Positions 14,813-24,057 of a stretch of DNA of 64,000 nucleotides are shown in pieces. Position 1 is the stretch's first letter. Every line of letters starts with the position of its first letter. The notes beneath the pieces are model-generated. The model searched no databases, was not told where the DNA came from, and saw nothing but the letters and a program-made list of their open reading frames with translations. Source of the stretch: Enterobacter asburiae. Lineage in GTDB: Bacteria; Pseudomonadota; Gammaproteobacteria; Enterobacterales; Enterobacteriaceae. The position numbers and the translations under genes were made by a program. The stretch lies in contig NZ_JAKCMV010000030.1 in NCBI RefSeq assembly GCF_021440515.1, forward strand, positions 1 to 64,000, in the 5' to 3' direction.

Positions 14813-14820
14813 TGTTGTTT
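14813..14820 (+). promoter_or_regulatory. Candidate late-activator (Ogr) box before V
   Basis: TGTTGTTT is a 7 of 8 match to the boxes before X and FI. It lies 67 bases before the V start, in the short R-V gap (14799-14879) where P2-type phages have the late promoter PV. An AT-rich CCGTATAAAA follows. Confidence 0.5.
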
Positions 14821-14879
14821 CAGCCCGTATAAAACCCCGCCTCGTTGCCGCCGATCCTCCCGGGCGGCATTCTTTCCTC

Positions 14880-15521
14880 ATGAATACGCTAACTTCCCTT
14901 AACGGTATCGCCCGCGCGATCCGCAATCTCATTCGTATCGGTGTTGTGACCGATGTCGACCTCAAAAACGGACTTTGTCGTGTCCAGACGGGTGGCATGA
15001 ACACCACCTGGCTCCACTGGCTGGCCTGCCGCGCGGGGCGGTCGCGCGTGTGGTGGGCTCCGTCAGAGGGAGAACAGGTGCTGCTGCTGGCCATCGGCGG
15101 CGAGCTGGATACCGCGTTTGTGCTGCCGGGCATTTTTTCAGACGACCATCCTGCGCCGTCTGCCTCCCCGGACGCGCTTCACGTCGCGTTTCCGGACGGC
15201 GCGGTGATTGAGTACGAGCCGCAAAGCGGGGCGCTGAGCGCGGTGGGCATTAAAACCGCGCAAATCACCGCGTCTGAATCCCTGACCGCCACCGTCCCGC
15301 AGGTGCTGGTCAAATCACAAACCCGTATCACGCTAGATACGCCTGAAGTGGTCTGTACCAGCAAGTTAATCACCGCCTCTCTGGAGGTGCAGCAGGGCGG
15401 GAAGATGTCCGGAAATATCGAGCATAGCGGCGGCGCGTTCACCTCGAACGGGGTGAAGGTTGACGACCACGCTCACGGCAATGTGCAAAGCGGCGGAAGC
15501 TGGACGAAGGGGACCCAATGA
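14880..15521 (+). CDS. V: Baseplate spike protein gpV
   Basis: This is a 213-residue protein. The N-terminal OB-fold region (GVVTDVDLKNGLCRVQTGGMNTTWLHWLACRAG) and C-terminal beta-helical region lead to VDDHAHGNVQSGG, whose HxH motif binds the iron at the spike tip in P2 gpV. It forms the trimeric membrane-piercing tip of the contractile tail. Its last codons overlap W. Confidence 0.95.
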   Translation: MNTLTSLNGIARAIRNLIRIGVVTDVDLKNGLCRVQTGGMNTTWLHWLACRAGRSRVWWAPSEGEQVLLLAIGGELDTAFVLPGIFSDDHPAPSASPDALHVAFPDGAVIEYEPQSGALSAVGIKTAQITASESLTATVPQVLVKSQTRITLDTPEVVCTSKLITASLEVQQGGKMSGNIEHSGGAFTSNGVKVDDHAHGNVQSGGSWTKGTQ

Positions 15522-15868
15522 CAGTGCGCTACAAAGGAATGAACAGTCAGACCGGACTCAGCATCTCTGATGTTGAGCATATCAGGCAAAGCGTGCGCGA
15601 CATTCTGGTGACGCCGATTGGCTCCCGGCTGATGCGCCGCGAGTACGGCTCGCTGCTGGCGGCGATGATCGACCAGCCCCAGAACCCGGCGCTGCGCCTG
15701 CAAATTATGGCCGCCTGCTACTCCGCGATCCAGAAATGGGAGCCGCGGATAAGCCTGTCGTCCATTACGTTCGAACGTTCGGAGAATGACGGGACGCTGT
15801 ATGTCGATATCACCGGCACGCGCCCGAGCTCCGGTCAGCCCTTTTCTATCACCATTTCACTGAGTTAA
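15518..15868 (+). CDS. W: Baseplate protein gpW (gp25-like)
   Basis: This is a 116-residue protein. IRQSVRDILVTPIGSRLMRREYGSLLAAMIDQPQNPALRLQI is the conserved gp25-like signature, which in contractile systems starts sheath polymerisation at the baseplate. It overlaps the V stop (ATGA) and is followed by J after five bases. Confidence 0.95.
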   Translation: MTVRYKGMNSQTGLSISDVEHIRQSVRDILVTPIGSRLMRREYGSLLAAMIDQPQNPALRLQIMAACYSAIQKWEPRISLSSITFERSENDGTLYVDITGTRPSSGQPFSITISLS

Positions 15869-15873
15869 CTGCT

Positions 15874-16782
15874 ATGGCTATTGTCGATCTGAGCCTGCTC
15901 GCCGCGCCTGATGTCGTGGAGGAGGTGGATTATGAAATGCTGCTGGCGGAACGGAAGGCTACCTTCGTTTCGCTCTTTCCTGAAGACCAGCAAGAGGCGG
16001 TGGCACGCACGCTGACGCTGGAGTCTGAGCCGATTGTGAAGCTGCTGGAGGAGAACGCCTACCGGGAGGTCATCTGGCGCCAGCGCGTCAACGAAGCTGC
16101 CCGGGCGGTGATGCTGGCCTATGCGGCGGGCAGCGATCTTGACCAGATAGGCGCCAACTCCAACGTTGCGCGCCTGGTCATTCGACCTGCCGACAACACC
16201 ACCTTCCCGCCGACGCCTGCGGTGATGGAGGCCGATACCGACTATCGCCTGCGCATTCAGCAGGCGCCGGAAGGGCTGAGCGTTGCCGGGTCAACCGGGG
16301 CCTATCAGTTCCATGGGCGAAGCGCTGATGGCCGGGTAGCGGATATCTCCGTCATCAGCCCCGAGCCTGCCTGCGTCACGGTGTCCGTGCTTTCCCGCGA
16401 GAATAACGGAACCGCGTCTGAAGACCTTATCGCGGCGGTGCGCAACGCCCTGAACGATGAGGACGTCAGGCCGGTGGCCGACCGCGTAACCGTCCAGTCG
16501 GCGAATATCGTCAACTATAAAATTGACGCCTCGCTTTTTCTCTATCCCGGCCCCGAACGTGAACCGGTGCTCAACGCCGCCAAAGCCAGGCTGCAAGCCT
16601 ATATCACCGCGCAGCACCGCCTCGGTCGCGATATCCGTAAATCCGCTATCTATGCCGCGCTTCACGTCGAGGGGGTGCAGCGCGTTGAGCTGGCCGCACC
16701 GGCGGTAGATATCGTGCTCGATGAAACCCAGGCCTCCTGGTGCAGCGAGTACAGCGTAACCGTGGGGGGAAGCGATGAGTAA
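15874..16782 (+). CDS. J: Baseplate wedge protein gpJ
   Basis: This is a 302-residue protein. VVEEVDYEMLLAERKATFVSLFPE and VNEAARAVMLAYAAGSDLDQIGANSNVARLVI are typical of P2 gpJ (T4 gp6-like wedge component). Complete length. Its stop overlaps the start of I. Confidence 0.95.
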   Translation: MAIVDLSLLAAPDVVEEVDYEMLLAERKATFVSLFPEDQQEAVARTLTLESEPIVKLLEENAYREVIWRQRVNEAARAVMLAYAAGSDLDQIGANSNVARLVIRPADNTTFPPTPAVMEADTDYRLRIQQAPEGLSVAGSTGAYQFHGRSADGRVADISVISPEPACVTVSVLSRENNGTASEDLIAAVRNALNDEDVRPVADRVTVQSANIVNYKIDASLFLYPGPEREPVLNAAKARLQAYITAQHRLGRDIRKSAIYAALHVEGVQRVELAAPAVDIVLDETQASWCSEYSVTVGGSDE

Positions 16783-17305
16783 TACCCGCCTGCTGCCGGT
16801 CGGTTCGTCACCTTTGGAGGTGGCGGCTGCCCGCGCGTGTGCCGAAATCGAAAAGACGCCCGTCCCGCTGCGCCAGCTCTGGAACCCCGACCGCTGCCCG
16901 GCGAACCTGCTGCCGTGGCTTGCCTGGGCATTCTCGGTTGACCGCTGGGACGAGAGCTGGCCGGAAGCCACCCGGCGCGAGGTGATCCGCGCGGCCTGGT
17001 TTATCCATGCGCATAAGGGAACGATCGGCGCCGTGCGCCGCGTGGTTGAGCCGCTGGGCTATCTGATTAACGTCAGCGAGTGGTGGGAAAGCGACGACCC
17101 GCCCGGCACGTTTCGCGTGGATATCGGCGTGTTAGAGACCGGTATTACCGAAGAAATGTATTACGAAATGGAGAGGCTGATTGCGGATGCGAAGCCTGCG
17201 AGCCGCCACCTTATCGGCCTTAATATCACTCAGGACATCCCGGGCTATCTCTACACCGGCGCCCTGAGCTATGACGGCGACATCATTACGGTTTATCCCG
17301 GATAA
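16775..17305 (+). CDS. I: Baseplate/tail protein gpI
   Basis: This is a 176-residue protein. LLPVGSSPLEVAAARACAEIEKTPVPLRQLWNPDRCPANLLPWLAWAFSVDRWDESW is the P2 gpI signature. It links the baseplate wedge to the tail fibre. ATG 16775 overlaps the J stop. Confidence 0.95.
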   Translation: MSNTRLLPVGSSPLEVAAARACAEIEKTPVPLRQLWNPDRCPANLLPWLAWAFSVDRWDESWPEATRREVIRAAWFIHAHKGTIGAVRRVVEPLGYLINVSEWWESDDPPGTFRVDIGVLETGITEEMYYEMERLIADAKPASRHLIGLNITQDIPGYLYTGALSYDGDIITVYPG

Positions 17306-17316
17306 GTGAGAGCACA

Positions 17317-19104
17317 ATGACAGTGAAATTTAAAACGGTTATCACCAAAGCCGGCGCGGAAAAACTGGCTGCCGCAACCGTCCCGAATGGGAAAAAGGTG
17401 AATTTTACGGCCATGGCCGTCGGTGACGGTGGCGGGCAGCTGCCGACCCCGAACGCCACGCAGACGAAACTCGTCAACGAGGTCTGGCGCCATGCGCTGA
17501 ATAAAATCAGCCAGGATCACAAGAATAAAAACTATGTGATTGCCGAGCTGCTGATCCCGCCTGAAACCGGCGGTTTCTGGATGCGTGAAATGGGGCTTTA
17601 CGATGACGCCGGCACGCTGATTGCCGTCGGCAATATGGCGGAAAGCTATAAGCCCACGCTCGCCGAGGGCTCGGGCCGCGCGCAGACCGTGCGCATGGTC
17701 ATTATGGTGAGTGATATCAACACCGTTGAGCTGACGATTGATACCACCACGGTGATGGCCTCGCAGGACTATGTCGACGGTAAGCTCGCCGAGCATGAGC
17801 AGTCCCGTCGCCACCCGGATGCCACGCTCACCGCAAAGGGGTTTACTCAGTTAAGCAGCGCGACGGACAGTGCCTCAGAGGTGCTGGCGGCGACGCCGAA
17901 AGCGGTGAAGGCGGCGGTGGATAATGCGAACACCCGCTTACCTCTGACTGGTGGTACGTTAACGGGAAATCTGGGAATTAAAAGCGCTCTGGGGTCAGTT
18001 ACTTTTGGTATTGGTAACACGGATGTTTTTATGGCAAATGGAGCATCCAACAAGTATCTGCAACTGAAGCACAATGGTGAGCTTAGATATGACGACAACG
18101 CTATTTACCACGAAGGACGGAAACCTACCACGGAAGAGATAGGCGCCGTGCCTTCAGGTCGAAAGATAAACGGTCATCCGTTAACCGCAGATGCAAACGT
18201 AACCGCCCAAGATATCTTCAACGGTCAGGCTGTGGGGATTGGAAATGCTGCCGATCTTAATAGTTACACCACTCCTGGTCTGTATTACCAATACTCCAAT
18301 GCGCAAGCGCAAGCGGGTAAAAACTACCCTGAAAGCGCTGCTGGTTCGCTTGAGGTCTATAAACATGCGGGTCAAACGCAAATATATAGGATTTATAATA
18401 GTTCCCGCGCATATATTCGCACCCTGTACGGTGGAAACTGGTCTGCCTGGGCAAAGCAGTATGACGCGGCGAATAAACCCACGGCATCAGATGTCGATGC
18501 AGTTTCCGCCACAAATGGGGGAACTTTTAAAAGAGAAGTAAACTTTGAGTCCGGCCTGAGCGTTCGCAGTTATACGGGAATTATCTCAGGTAATGATGCA
18601 GCCGGCTTTACCAGTAATAACATGCTGCTTAAATCGTGGTTCGGCATCGGGTTTTATTGCACGCTTACCGGTAGCGAGGGAGTAACGGGCTATATCAATA
18701 CCCGCAATGGTCAGCTCGAAATGAAGGGGCAGATAATCCCGGGTAATTACACCAATTTTGACGGGCGTTTTTACACTAAATCTCTGGCAGATAATACCTT
18801 CCAGCCAAAAGGCAGTTATGGGAAGCCGAACTCGTACAAGGTGAGCGGTAATATCCTCTGGACACAGGACGGTGACACAAAAGTCATCAGAATGACCGGA
18901 CAGGCCGGTTCCACTAGCCACGGTACACGCATTACTTTCCCGTTTGCCTTTGCGTCAAAGTGCTACAGCGTTCATCTCAACTCGGTGGCGACCAGCGGTG
19001 CAGGTACGGCGCTTGCGGCAAATAACATCAATACAACCGGTTTCAACCTGCACATTGCGGGTGGCGGCGCGGTTGCACTCTCATGGACTGCGGAGGGAAT
19101 TTAA
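17317..19104 (+). CDS. H: Tail fibre protein gpH
   Basis: This is a 595-residue fibre. The N-terminal 1-165 ([58 protein letters not shown]) is the conserved P2 gpH attachment domain. Repeated short collagen/fibre motifs follow ([12 protein letters not shown] at about 208-220; [12 protein letters not shown]). The distal end (about 520-595, [25 protein letters not shown]) resembles gp53-like fibre tips. From about 17960 onwards the DNA is more AT-rich than the baseplate genes, a sign of exchanged receptor-binding sequence. It would decide the target range of the tail. Confidence 0.93.
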   Translation: MTVKFKTVITKAGAEKLAAATVPNGKKVNFTAMAVGDGGGQLPTPNATQTKLVNEVWRHALNKISQDHKNKNYVIAELLIPPETGGFWMREMGLYDDAGTLIAVGNMAESYKPTLAEGSGRAQTVRMVIMVSDINTVELTIDTTTVMASQDYVDGKLAEHEQSRRHPDATLTAKGFTQLSSATDSASEVLAATPKAVKAAVDNANTRLPLTGGTLTGNLGIKSALGSVTFGIGNTDVFMANGASNKYLQLKHNGELRYDDNAIYHEGRKPTTEEIGAVPSGRKINGHPLTADANVTAQDIFNGQAVGIGNAADLNSYTTPGLYYQYSNAQAQAGKNYPESAAGSLEVYKHAGQTQIYRIYNSSRAYIRTLYGGNWSAWAKQYDAANKPTASDVDAVSATNGGTFKREVNFESGLSVRSYTGIISGNDAAGFTSNNMLLKSWFGIGFYCTLTGSEGVTGYINTRNGQLEMKGQIIPGNYTNFDGRFYTKSLADNTFQPKGSYGKPNSYKVSGNILWTQDGDTKVIRMTGQAGSTSHGTRITFPFAFASKCYSVHLNSVATSGAGTALAANNINTTGFNLHIAGGGAVALSWTAEGI

Positions 19105-19105
19105 T

Positions 19106-19528
19106 ATGGCGATTTTTTACAGCGCATCTAAAAATGGCTTTTACCCGGATTTCATGAAAGACGAATATCAGCAGGCGGGAAACTGGCCCAATGATGTGAA
19201 AGAGATTTCCGAGCGCCAGTTTAATTATCTTTTCGCTCAACAGGCGTCAGGAAAAGTGATTGTGCCTGATGAGCAGGGTAGGCCGGTGCTGACCGATCCG
19301 CCCGAGCCGACCCAGGCGGAGTTAATCAGCAAGGCGGAGGAGACCCGAGCGGCACTGATGGCAACTGCAAGTGCTGCTATCGCTCCGCTGCTTGATGCTG
19401 ACGAACTCGGCATTGCGACCAAAGAGGAAAAAGACGTGCTCACCCTCTGGAAGCGCTACCGGGTCATGCTTAACCGCCTGGATCTCACCACGGCACCAGA
19501 CATTCACTGGCCTGAAATGCCTGCCTGA
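19106..19528 (+). CDS. G: Tail fibre assembly chaperone gpG
   Basis: This is a 140-residue protein. [43 protein letters not shown] is the usual start of tail-fibre assembly proteins, and the C-terminal [31 protein letters not shown] is conserved. ATG 19106 follows a strong GGAGGGAA site directly after H. There is no second H/G pair and no invertase gene, so no fibre switching is seen. Confidence 0.93.
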   Translation: MAIFYSASKNGFYPDFMKDEYQQAGNWPNDVKEISERQFNYLFAQQASGKVIVPDEQGRPVLTDPPEPTQAELISKAEETRAALMATASAAIAPLLDADELGIATKEEKDVLTLWKRYRVMLNRLDLTTAPDIHWPEMPA

Positions 19529-19531
19529 CCC

Positions 19532-19556
19532 AAAGCCCTCCCTTCGGAGGGCTTTT
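19532..19556 (+). terminator. Rho-independent terminator after G
   Basis: AAAGCCCTCC / GGAGGGCTTT, a perfect 10-base stem with loop CTTC, lies directly after the G stop codon and ends in a T run. It separates the V-to-G operon from the F operon. Confidence 0.9.
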
Positions 19557-19560
19557 ACCT

Positions 19561-19568
19561 TGTTGTGT
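19561..19568 (+). promoter_or_regulatory. Candidate late-activator (Ogr) box before FI
   Basis: TGTTGTGT is identical to the box before X. It is placed right after the terminator and 92 bases before FI, where P2 has the late promoter PF. Confidence 0.55.
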
Positions 19569-19652
19569 AAGCCTTTCCCCAACCCCATTACATCGCATCT
19601 GCCGCGCTCTCCACTGAAAATGGTCGCACCACTAAACCATGGAGTTAAACGG

Positions 19653-20846
19653 ATGGGCGACTATCACCACGGCGTAGAAGTCATCGAAATTAACGATGGC
19701 ACGCGCACCATTTCCACCGTCTCGACGGCAATCATCGGTATGGTCTGTACGGCCAGCGATGCAGACGAACAGACATTTCCACTGAACGAGCCTGTGCTCA
19801 TTACTAACGTGCAAAGCGCGATCGGCAAGGCCGGGAAAACAGGGACGCTGTCAGCCTCTCTGCAAGCCATTGCTGACCAGTGCAAACCGGTTATCGTTGT
19901 TGTACGCGTTGCTGAAGGCGTTGAGGATCCTGAAGATCCGGAAGCGGCGCGCAAAGAAACCATTTCCAACATCATTGGTACTACCGATGAAAACGGCAAA
20001 TATACCGGCCTGAAGGCGCTCCTCACGGCGAAAACCGTGACCGGCGTGAAGCCGCGAATTCTGGGCGCTCCAGGTCTGGATTCCCAGGAAGTTGCCACCG
20101 CGCTGGCGTCCACCTGCCAAAGCCTGCGCGCGTTTGGCTATGTCAGCGCCTGGGGCTGTAAAACCATTTCTCAGGCTATCGACTACCGCGAAAACTTCAG
20201 CCAGCGCGAGCTGATGGTGATCCACCCAGATTTCCTGGCATGGGATACCAACACCAGTGCGACCACCACCGCATGGGCAACCGCCCGCGCGCTCGGCCTG
20301 CGCGCCAAGATTGACCAGAAGATTGGCTGGCATAAAACCCTGTCAAACGTTGGCGTAAACGGCGTCACCGGCGTAAGCGCTTCTGTCTCCTGGGATTTGC
20401 AGGAGCAGGCGACCGATGCCAACCTGCTGAACCAGGCCGGCGTGACCACCCTTATCCGTAACGACGGCTTCAAATTCTGGGGCAACCGTACCTGCTCCGA
20501 CGATCCGCTATTCCTGTTCGAGAACTACACCCGTACCGCACAGGTGCTGGCCGATACCATGGCAGAAGCACACGCGTGGGCGATGGACAAACCTATTACG
20601 CCGACGCTGATCCGCGACATCGTTTCCGGTATCAACGCCAAATTCCGCGAGCTGAAAACTAACGGCTATATCGTGGATGGCTCCTGCTGGTACGACCCGG
20701 AGTCCAACAGCGTTGAAACGCTGAAAGCGGGGAAACTGTACATCGACTACGACTACACCCCTGTCCCGCCGCTGGAAAACCTGACTCTGCGCCAGCGCAT
20801 CACCGACACCTATCTGGCGGACCTGTCAGATTCGGTTAACAGCTAA
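19653..20846 (+). CDS. FI: Contractile tail sheath protein gpFI
   Basis: With ATG 19653 the protein has 397 residues (P2: 396) and begins MGDYHHGVEVIEINDGTRTI. ISTVSTAIIGMVCTASDADEQTFPLN, FGYVSAWGCKTISQAIDYRENFSQRELMVI and YIDYDYTPVPPLENLTLRQRITD are near identical to the P2 sheath. A longer open frame upstream lacks support. It is complete and undamaged, so a contractile sheath should be made. Confidence 0.97.
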   Translation: MGDYHHGVEVIEINDGTRTISTVSTAIIGMVCTASDADEQTFPLNEPVLITNVQSAIGKAGKTGTLSASLQAIADQCKPVIVVVRVAEGVEDPEDPEAARKETISNIIGTTDENGKYTGLKALLTAKTVTGVKPRILGAPGLDSQEVATALASTCQSLRAFGYVSAWGCKTISQAIDYRENFSQRELMVIHPDFLAWDTNTSATTTAWATARALGLRAKIDQKIGWHKTLSNVGVNGVTGVSASVSWDLQEQATDANLLNQAGVTTLIRNDGFKFWGNRTCSDDPLFLFENYTRTAQVLADTMAEAHAWAMDKPITPTLIRDIVSGINAKFRELKTNGYIVDGSCWYDPESNSVETLKAGKLYIDYDYTPVPPLENLTLRQRITDTYLADLSDSVNS

Positions 20847-20857
20847 GGAGCTGAATC

Positions 20858-21376
20858 ATGGCGTTACCACGCAAACTTAAATATCTGAATATGTTCAACG
20901 ATGGCCTGAGCTACATGGGCGTTGTTGAGTCCGTCACCTTACCGAAGCTGACCCGCAAGCTGGAAAAATACCGCGGCGGCGGTATGCCGGGCTCGGTCTC
21001 TATCGATCTTGGTCTGGATGATGATGCGATGGCGCTGGAGTGGACCGTTGGCGGTCTGCCGGATGCGGCACTGTGGGCGCAGTACGCGTCCCCGGGCGCG
21101 GACAGCGTGCCTCTGCGCTTTACCGGCTCCTACCAGCGCGACGACACCGGCGAAATCTCGGCCGTCGAAATCGTGATGCGCGGCCGTCATAAAGAGTTTG
21201 ACGGCGGCGAGAGCAAGCAGGGCGAAAGCGGGACCACCAAAATGGCCACCGAATGCGCCTATTACCAGCTCACCATCGACGGTAAAGAGATCATCGAAAT
21301 CGACATCATCAACATGGTGCTGAAAGTCGATGGCGTCGATCGCCTGGCGCAACACCGCAAGGCAATCGGTCTGTAA
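20858..21376 (+). CDS. FII: Tail tube protein gpFII
   Basis: The 172-residue protein begins MALPRKLKYLNMFNDGLSYMGVVESVTLPKLTRKLEKYRGGGMPG, the conserved P2 tube start, and ends with VDGVDRLAQHRKAIGL. It forms the inner tube of the tail. It follows FI by 11 bases with AAGGAG as ribosome site. Confidence 0.97.
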   Translation: MALPRKLKYLNMFNDGLSYMGVVESVTLPKLTRKLEKYRGGGMPGSVSIDLGLDDDAMALEWTVGGLPDAALWAQYASPGADSVPLRFTGSYQRDDTGEISAVEIVMRGRHKEFDGGESKQGESGTTKMATECAYYQLTIDGKEIIEIDIINMVLKVDGVDRLAQHRKAIGL

Positions 21377-21430
21377 TCCTTTCACCGGTCGGGCGACCGG
21401 CCGGTGACGTAATTTTTTGGGAGTGAAAAG

Positions 21431-21739
21431 ATGGAACATATCAACGAGACAGGCACCACCGATATCGTTAACCCGGACAGCGTCAGCCTGGATAGCCCGG
21501 TTGTGCGCGGCGAGCAAAAAATCGAAAAGGTGACGGTATTAAAACCCAATGCGGGCACCCTGCGCGGCGTATCGCTGGCGGCGCTGGCGCAATCCGACGT
21601 GGACGCGCTGATTAAGGTGCTGCCACGCATGACCGTGCCCGCCCTGACCGAGCACGAAGTTGCGCGACTGGATGCCTCCGATCTGCTCTCTTTTGCAGGC
21701 CGGGTGGTCGGTTTTTTGTCACCTGCTTCGGCTCGCTGA
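21431..21739 (+). CDS. E: Tail assembly protein gpE
   Basis: This is a 102-residue protein. NAGTLRGVSLAALAQSDVDALIKVLPRMTVPALTEHEVARLDASDLLSFAGRVVGFLS matches P2 gpE, a tape-measure chaperone. Near its end is a slippery sequence that gives E+E'. A strong GGGAG ribosome site precedes the ATG. Confidence 0.93.
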   Translation: MEHINETGTTDIVNPDSVSLDSPVVRGEQKIEKVTVLKPNAGTLRGVSLAALAQSDVDALIKVLPRMTVPALTEHEVARLDASDLLSFAGRVVGFLSPASAR

Positions 21740-21891
21740 AATTCCCGGAAAATATGTCGGTCGACGATCTGATGGCGGATATTGCGGTGATTTTTCACTG
21801 GCCGCCGTCAGAACTGTATCCCTTGAGCGTGACCGATCTCCTCATCTGGCGCGAAAAGGCGCTACAGCGAAGCGGAAACAACCATGAGTAA
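21431..21891 (+). CDS. E': gpE+E' made by -1 ribosomal frameshift
   Basis: T TTT TTG at 21712-21718 (in phase with E) is a classic -1 slippery site. After the slip the frame continues VTCFGSLKFPENMSVDDLMADIAVIFHWPPSELYPLSVTDLLIWREKALQ and stops at 21889-21891, overlapping the T start. The extension is the known E' domain of P2. The frameshift chaperone pair is conserved in long-tailed phages and is needed for tape-measure assembly. Both frames are intact. Confidence 0.92.
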
Positions 21892-24046
21892 CAATGCCAG
21901 ACTTCAGGAGCTGCTGAGTGCAGTCTCCCGGGCAAGCCGACCGTTTAAAGCCATGCAGGACGCCAGCGTATCCCTCGCTGGCGACATCACTAATACCCAG
22001 GCGGCGCTGCGCGAGCTTGACGCTCAGGCAGGCCGCATTGACGGATTCAGAAAAACGAGCGCCCAGCTGACCCAGACGGGCCAGGCGCTTGCCAGGGCAA
22101 AACAGGACACGGCCGCGCTGGCCCGCCAGCTTAAAAGCACCCAAAACCCCACCCTTGCACAGGTTGAGGCGCTGAGAGCGGCCCGTCAATCTGCCGCCGA
22201 TCTTAAGGCGGAGTACAACGGTTTGCAGCAGTCCGTGCATCGCCAGCGCGGCGAACTGGCGCAGGCGGGGATCAATACGCGCACCCTCTCAACGGACGAA
22301 CGTCGTCTTCGGGCGAACACGGCCGAAAAAACGCAGCAGCTTGATCAGCAGCGCGAGGCGCTGGCCCGGGTTACCCGGCAGCAGGACAAGCTGAAGGCGG
22401 TGCAGAATCGCTATGAATCCGGGAAACAGCTCGCCGCCCGTGTAAACCAGCTTGGCAGCGCGGGAGTAGGGATGGCGCGGGCGGGACTTGAGCGCACCTT
22501 CCAGTTTATCGCCCCGGGCCTCGATGTGGGCAAGCAGATGTCGGGCATTCATGCCCAGCTCGGTCTGGACGCCGGTAATTCCAGCCCTGAGGATCTGGGC
22601 GCGGCCGTGTCGTCCGCTGCGCCTGCCGCAGGCGCGGCGGGCGTTAGCCTTAAAGAAACGACAGCGATGCTTGCCGTTCTGGCGGAAAAAGGGGTGACAG
22701 GCTCCGCCGCCGGGGCGGAGGTCAGCGCCATGCTGCGCACGCTACAGGCCCCGGACGGAGAGCGGTCTGCCGCGCTGGATAAACTCAGCGTGCGCACCCA
22801 CGACGGCCAGGGAAATATGCTGCCGACGGAGAATATCCTCAAAGAGATCTCGGCCTCGTTTGACCGAAACAGCATCGACGCCGCGCAGCAGACGGAATAC
22901 CTCAAAGCCATCTTCGGTCAGAACGCCTCGAGCGCAGGACTGCTGGTGTCAGCGGCAGGCAGCGGAGCGCTGGGCGATAAACAGCAGACGCTTCAGGGGG
23001 CGCAGGGAAGTACCGCGCTTGCTGACGTTCAGCAGTCCATTAGTCTCGGCGGCGATCTCAGCAAAATGCAGTCCAGCTGGGAAGGCCTGAGGATTGACGT
23101 GCTCAATAAAGGGGCGCCCGTTCTGCGCGAACTGACGGACGCCGCGACCGGCATGATCGATAAAGTCGCCGTCTGGGTGAACGAAAACCCTCAGCTGACG
23201 CAGACCCTCTTCAGCGTTGTGGTGGGCGCGCAGGCGTTTATGGGCGTCCTGGGCGGGCTGGGCATGGCTATCGGGCCTATTATCACCGGCGTGAACCTGG
23301 TCATGACCGCTGCCGGCATGTTAGGGACGGTATTCAGCATTGTCGGGGGCGGCATCATGACGGTGCTTGGCGCACTGACGCTGCCGATTGTGGCGATCGG
23401 CGTCGCGATTGCGGGGGGCGCGCTGTTGATTATGAAGTACTGGGAGCCTATCAGCGCCTTCTTTAGCGGGGTGATTGAAGGGCTTTCTGTGGCTTTTGCG
23501 CCGCTTGGCGACGTCTTCTCACCGGTCCTCAAGGCGTTTGATTTTATTGCCGAGAAACTGAGCGGTATCTGGCAGTGGTTTACCGACCTGATTAAGCCGA
23601 TCGAGTCCACACAGGAAACGCTCGACAGCTGTAAAAATGCGGGCGTTATCTTTGGACAGGTGCTGAGTAATGCCCTGACGGCGCCGCTCAGGCTGTTCAC
23701 CAGCATCAGCGACAAAGTCAGCGGGCTGCTGGAGAAAATCGGCCTCGCTAAAAAAGAGTCAGCGAAGATTGATCCTGACGTGGCCAATGCCGGGGCGTTA
23801 CCGCCGCCCGCCGACCACGCCTATATTCCTCCAGCCTCAACGTTTGGTGTCTCCCCGGATTATAAACCCAACATATTGCCTGGCGGTCGCTCATACCTGG
23901 ATCAGAGCACCAGTCAATATCACATCACCCTGCAAGGCGATATGTCGTCCGGTTCAGATCTACCGTATCTCATCCGCAACGAACTGGAAAAATACGAGTA
24001 TGACAAACGTTCGCGCCGTAATGGCAGCATGGCGTTTGATTATTAA
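21884..24046 (+). CDS. T: Tape measure protein gpT
   Basis: This is a 720-residue protein whose length sets tail length. Coiled-coil N-terminal third (about 40-180: TQTGQALARAKQDTAALARQLK), a conserved middle (GLDVGKQMSGIHAQLGLDAG) and a long hydrophobic region at about 450-515 (GPIITGVNLVMTAAGMLGTV). Shorter than P2 gpT (815), suggesting a somewhat shorter tail or family variation. The frame is uninterrupted. ATG overlaps the end of E'. Confidence 0.93.
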   Translation: MSNNARLQELLSAVSRASRPFKAMQDASVSLAGDITNTQAALRELDAQAGRIDGFRKTSAQLTQTGQALARAKQDTAALARQLKSTQNPTLAQVEALRAARQSAADLKAEYNGLQQSVHRQRGELAQAGINTRTLSTDERRLRANTAEKTQQLDQQREALARVTRQQDKLKAVQNRYESGKQLAARVNQLGSAGVGMARAGLERTFQFIAPGLDVGKQMSGIHAQLGLDAGNSSPEDLGAAVSSAAPAAGAAGVSLKETTAMLAVLAEKGVTGSAAGAEVSAMLRTLQAPDGERSAALDKLSVRTHDGQGNMLPTENILKEISASFDRNSIDAAQQTEYLKAIFGQNASSAGLLVSAAGSGALGDKQQTLQGAQGSTALADVQQSISLGGDLSKMQSSWEGLRIDVLNKGAPVLRELTDAATGMIDKVAVWVNENPQLTQTLFSVVVGAQAFMGVLGGLGMAIGPIITGVNLVMTAAGMLGTVFSIVGGGIMTVLGALTLPIVAIGVAIAGGALLIMKYWEPISAFFSGVIEGLSVAFAPLGDVFSPVLKAFDFIAEKLSGIWQWFTDLIKPIESTQETLDSCKNAGVIFGQVLSNALTAPLRLFTSISDKVSGLLEKIGLAKKESAKIDPDVANAGALPPPADHAYIPPASTFGVSPDYKPNILPGGRSYLDQSTSQYHITLQGDMSSGSDLPYLIRNELEKYEYDKRSRRNGSMAFDY

Positions 24047-24057
24047 GGAGTCAGAGA

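Noticed and set aside
19371-19652. Sheath protein frame extended upstream of 19653
   Set aside because: The extra frame overlaps tail fibre chaperone G and the terminator; the P2 sheath begins at the 19653 equivalent.
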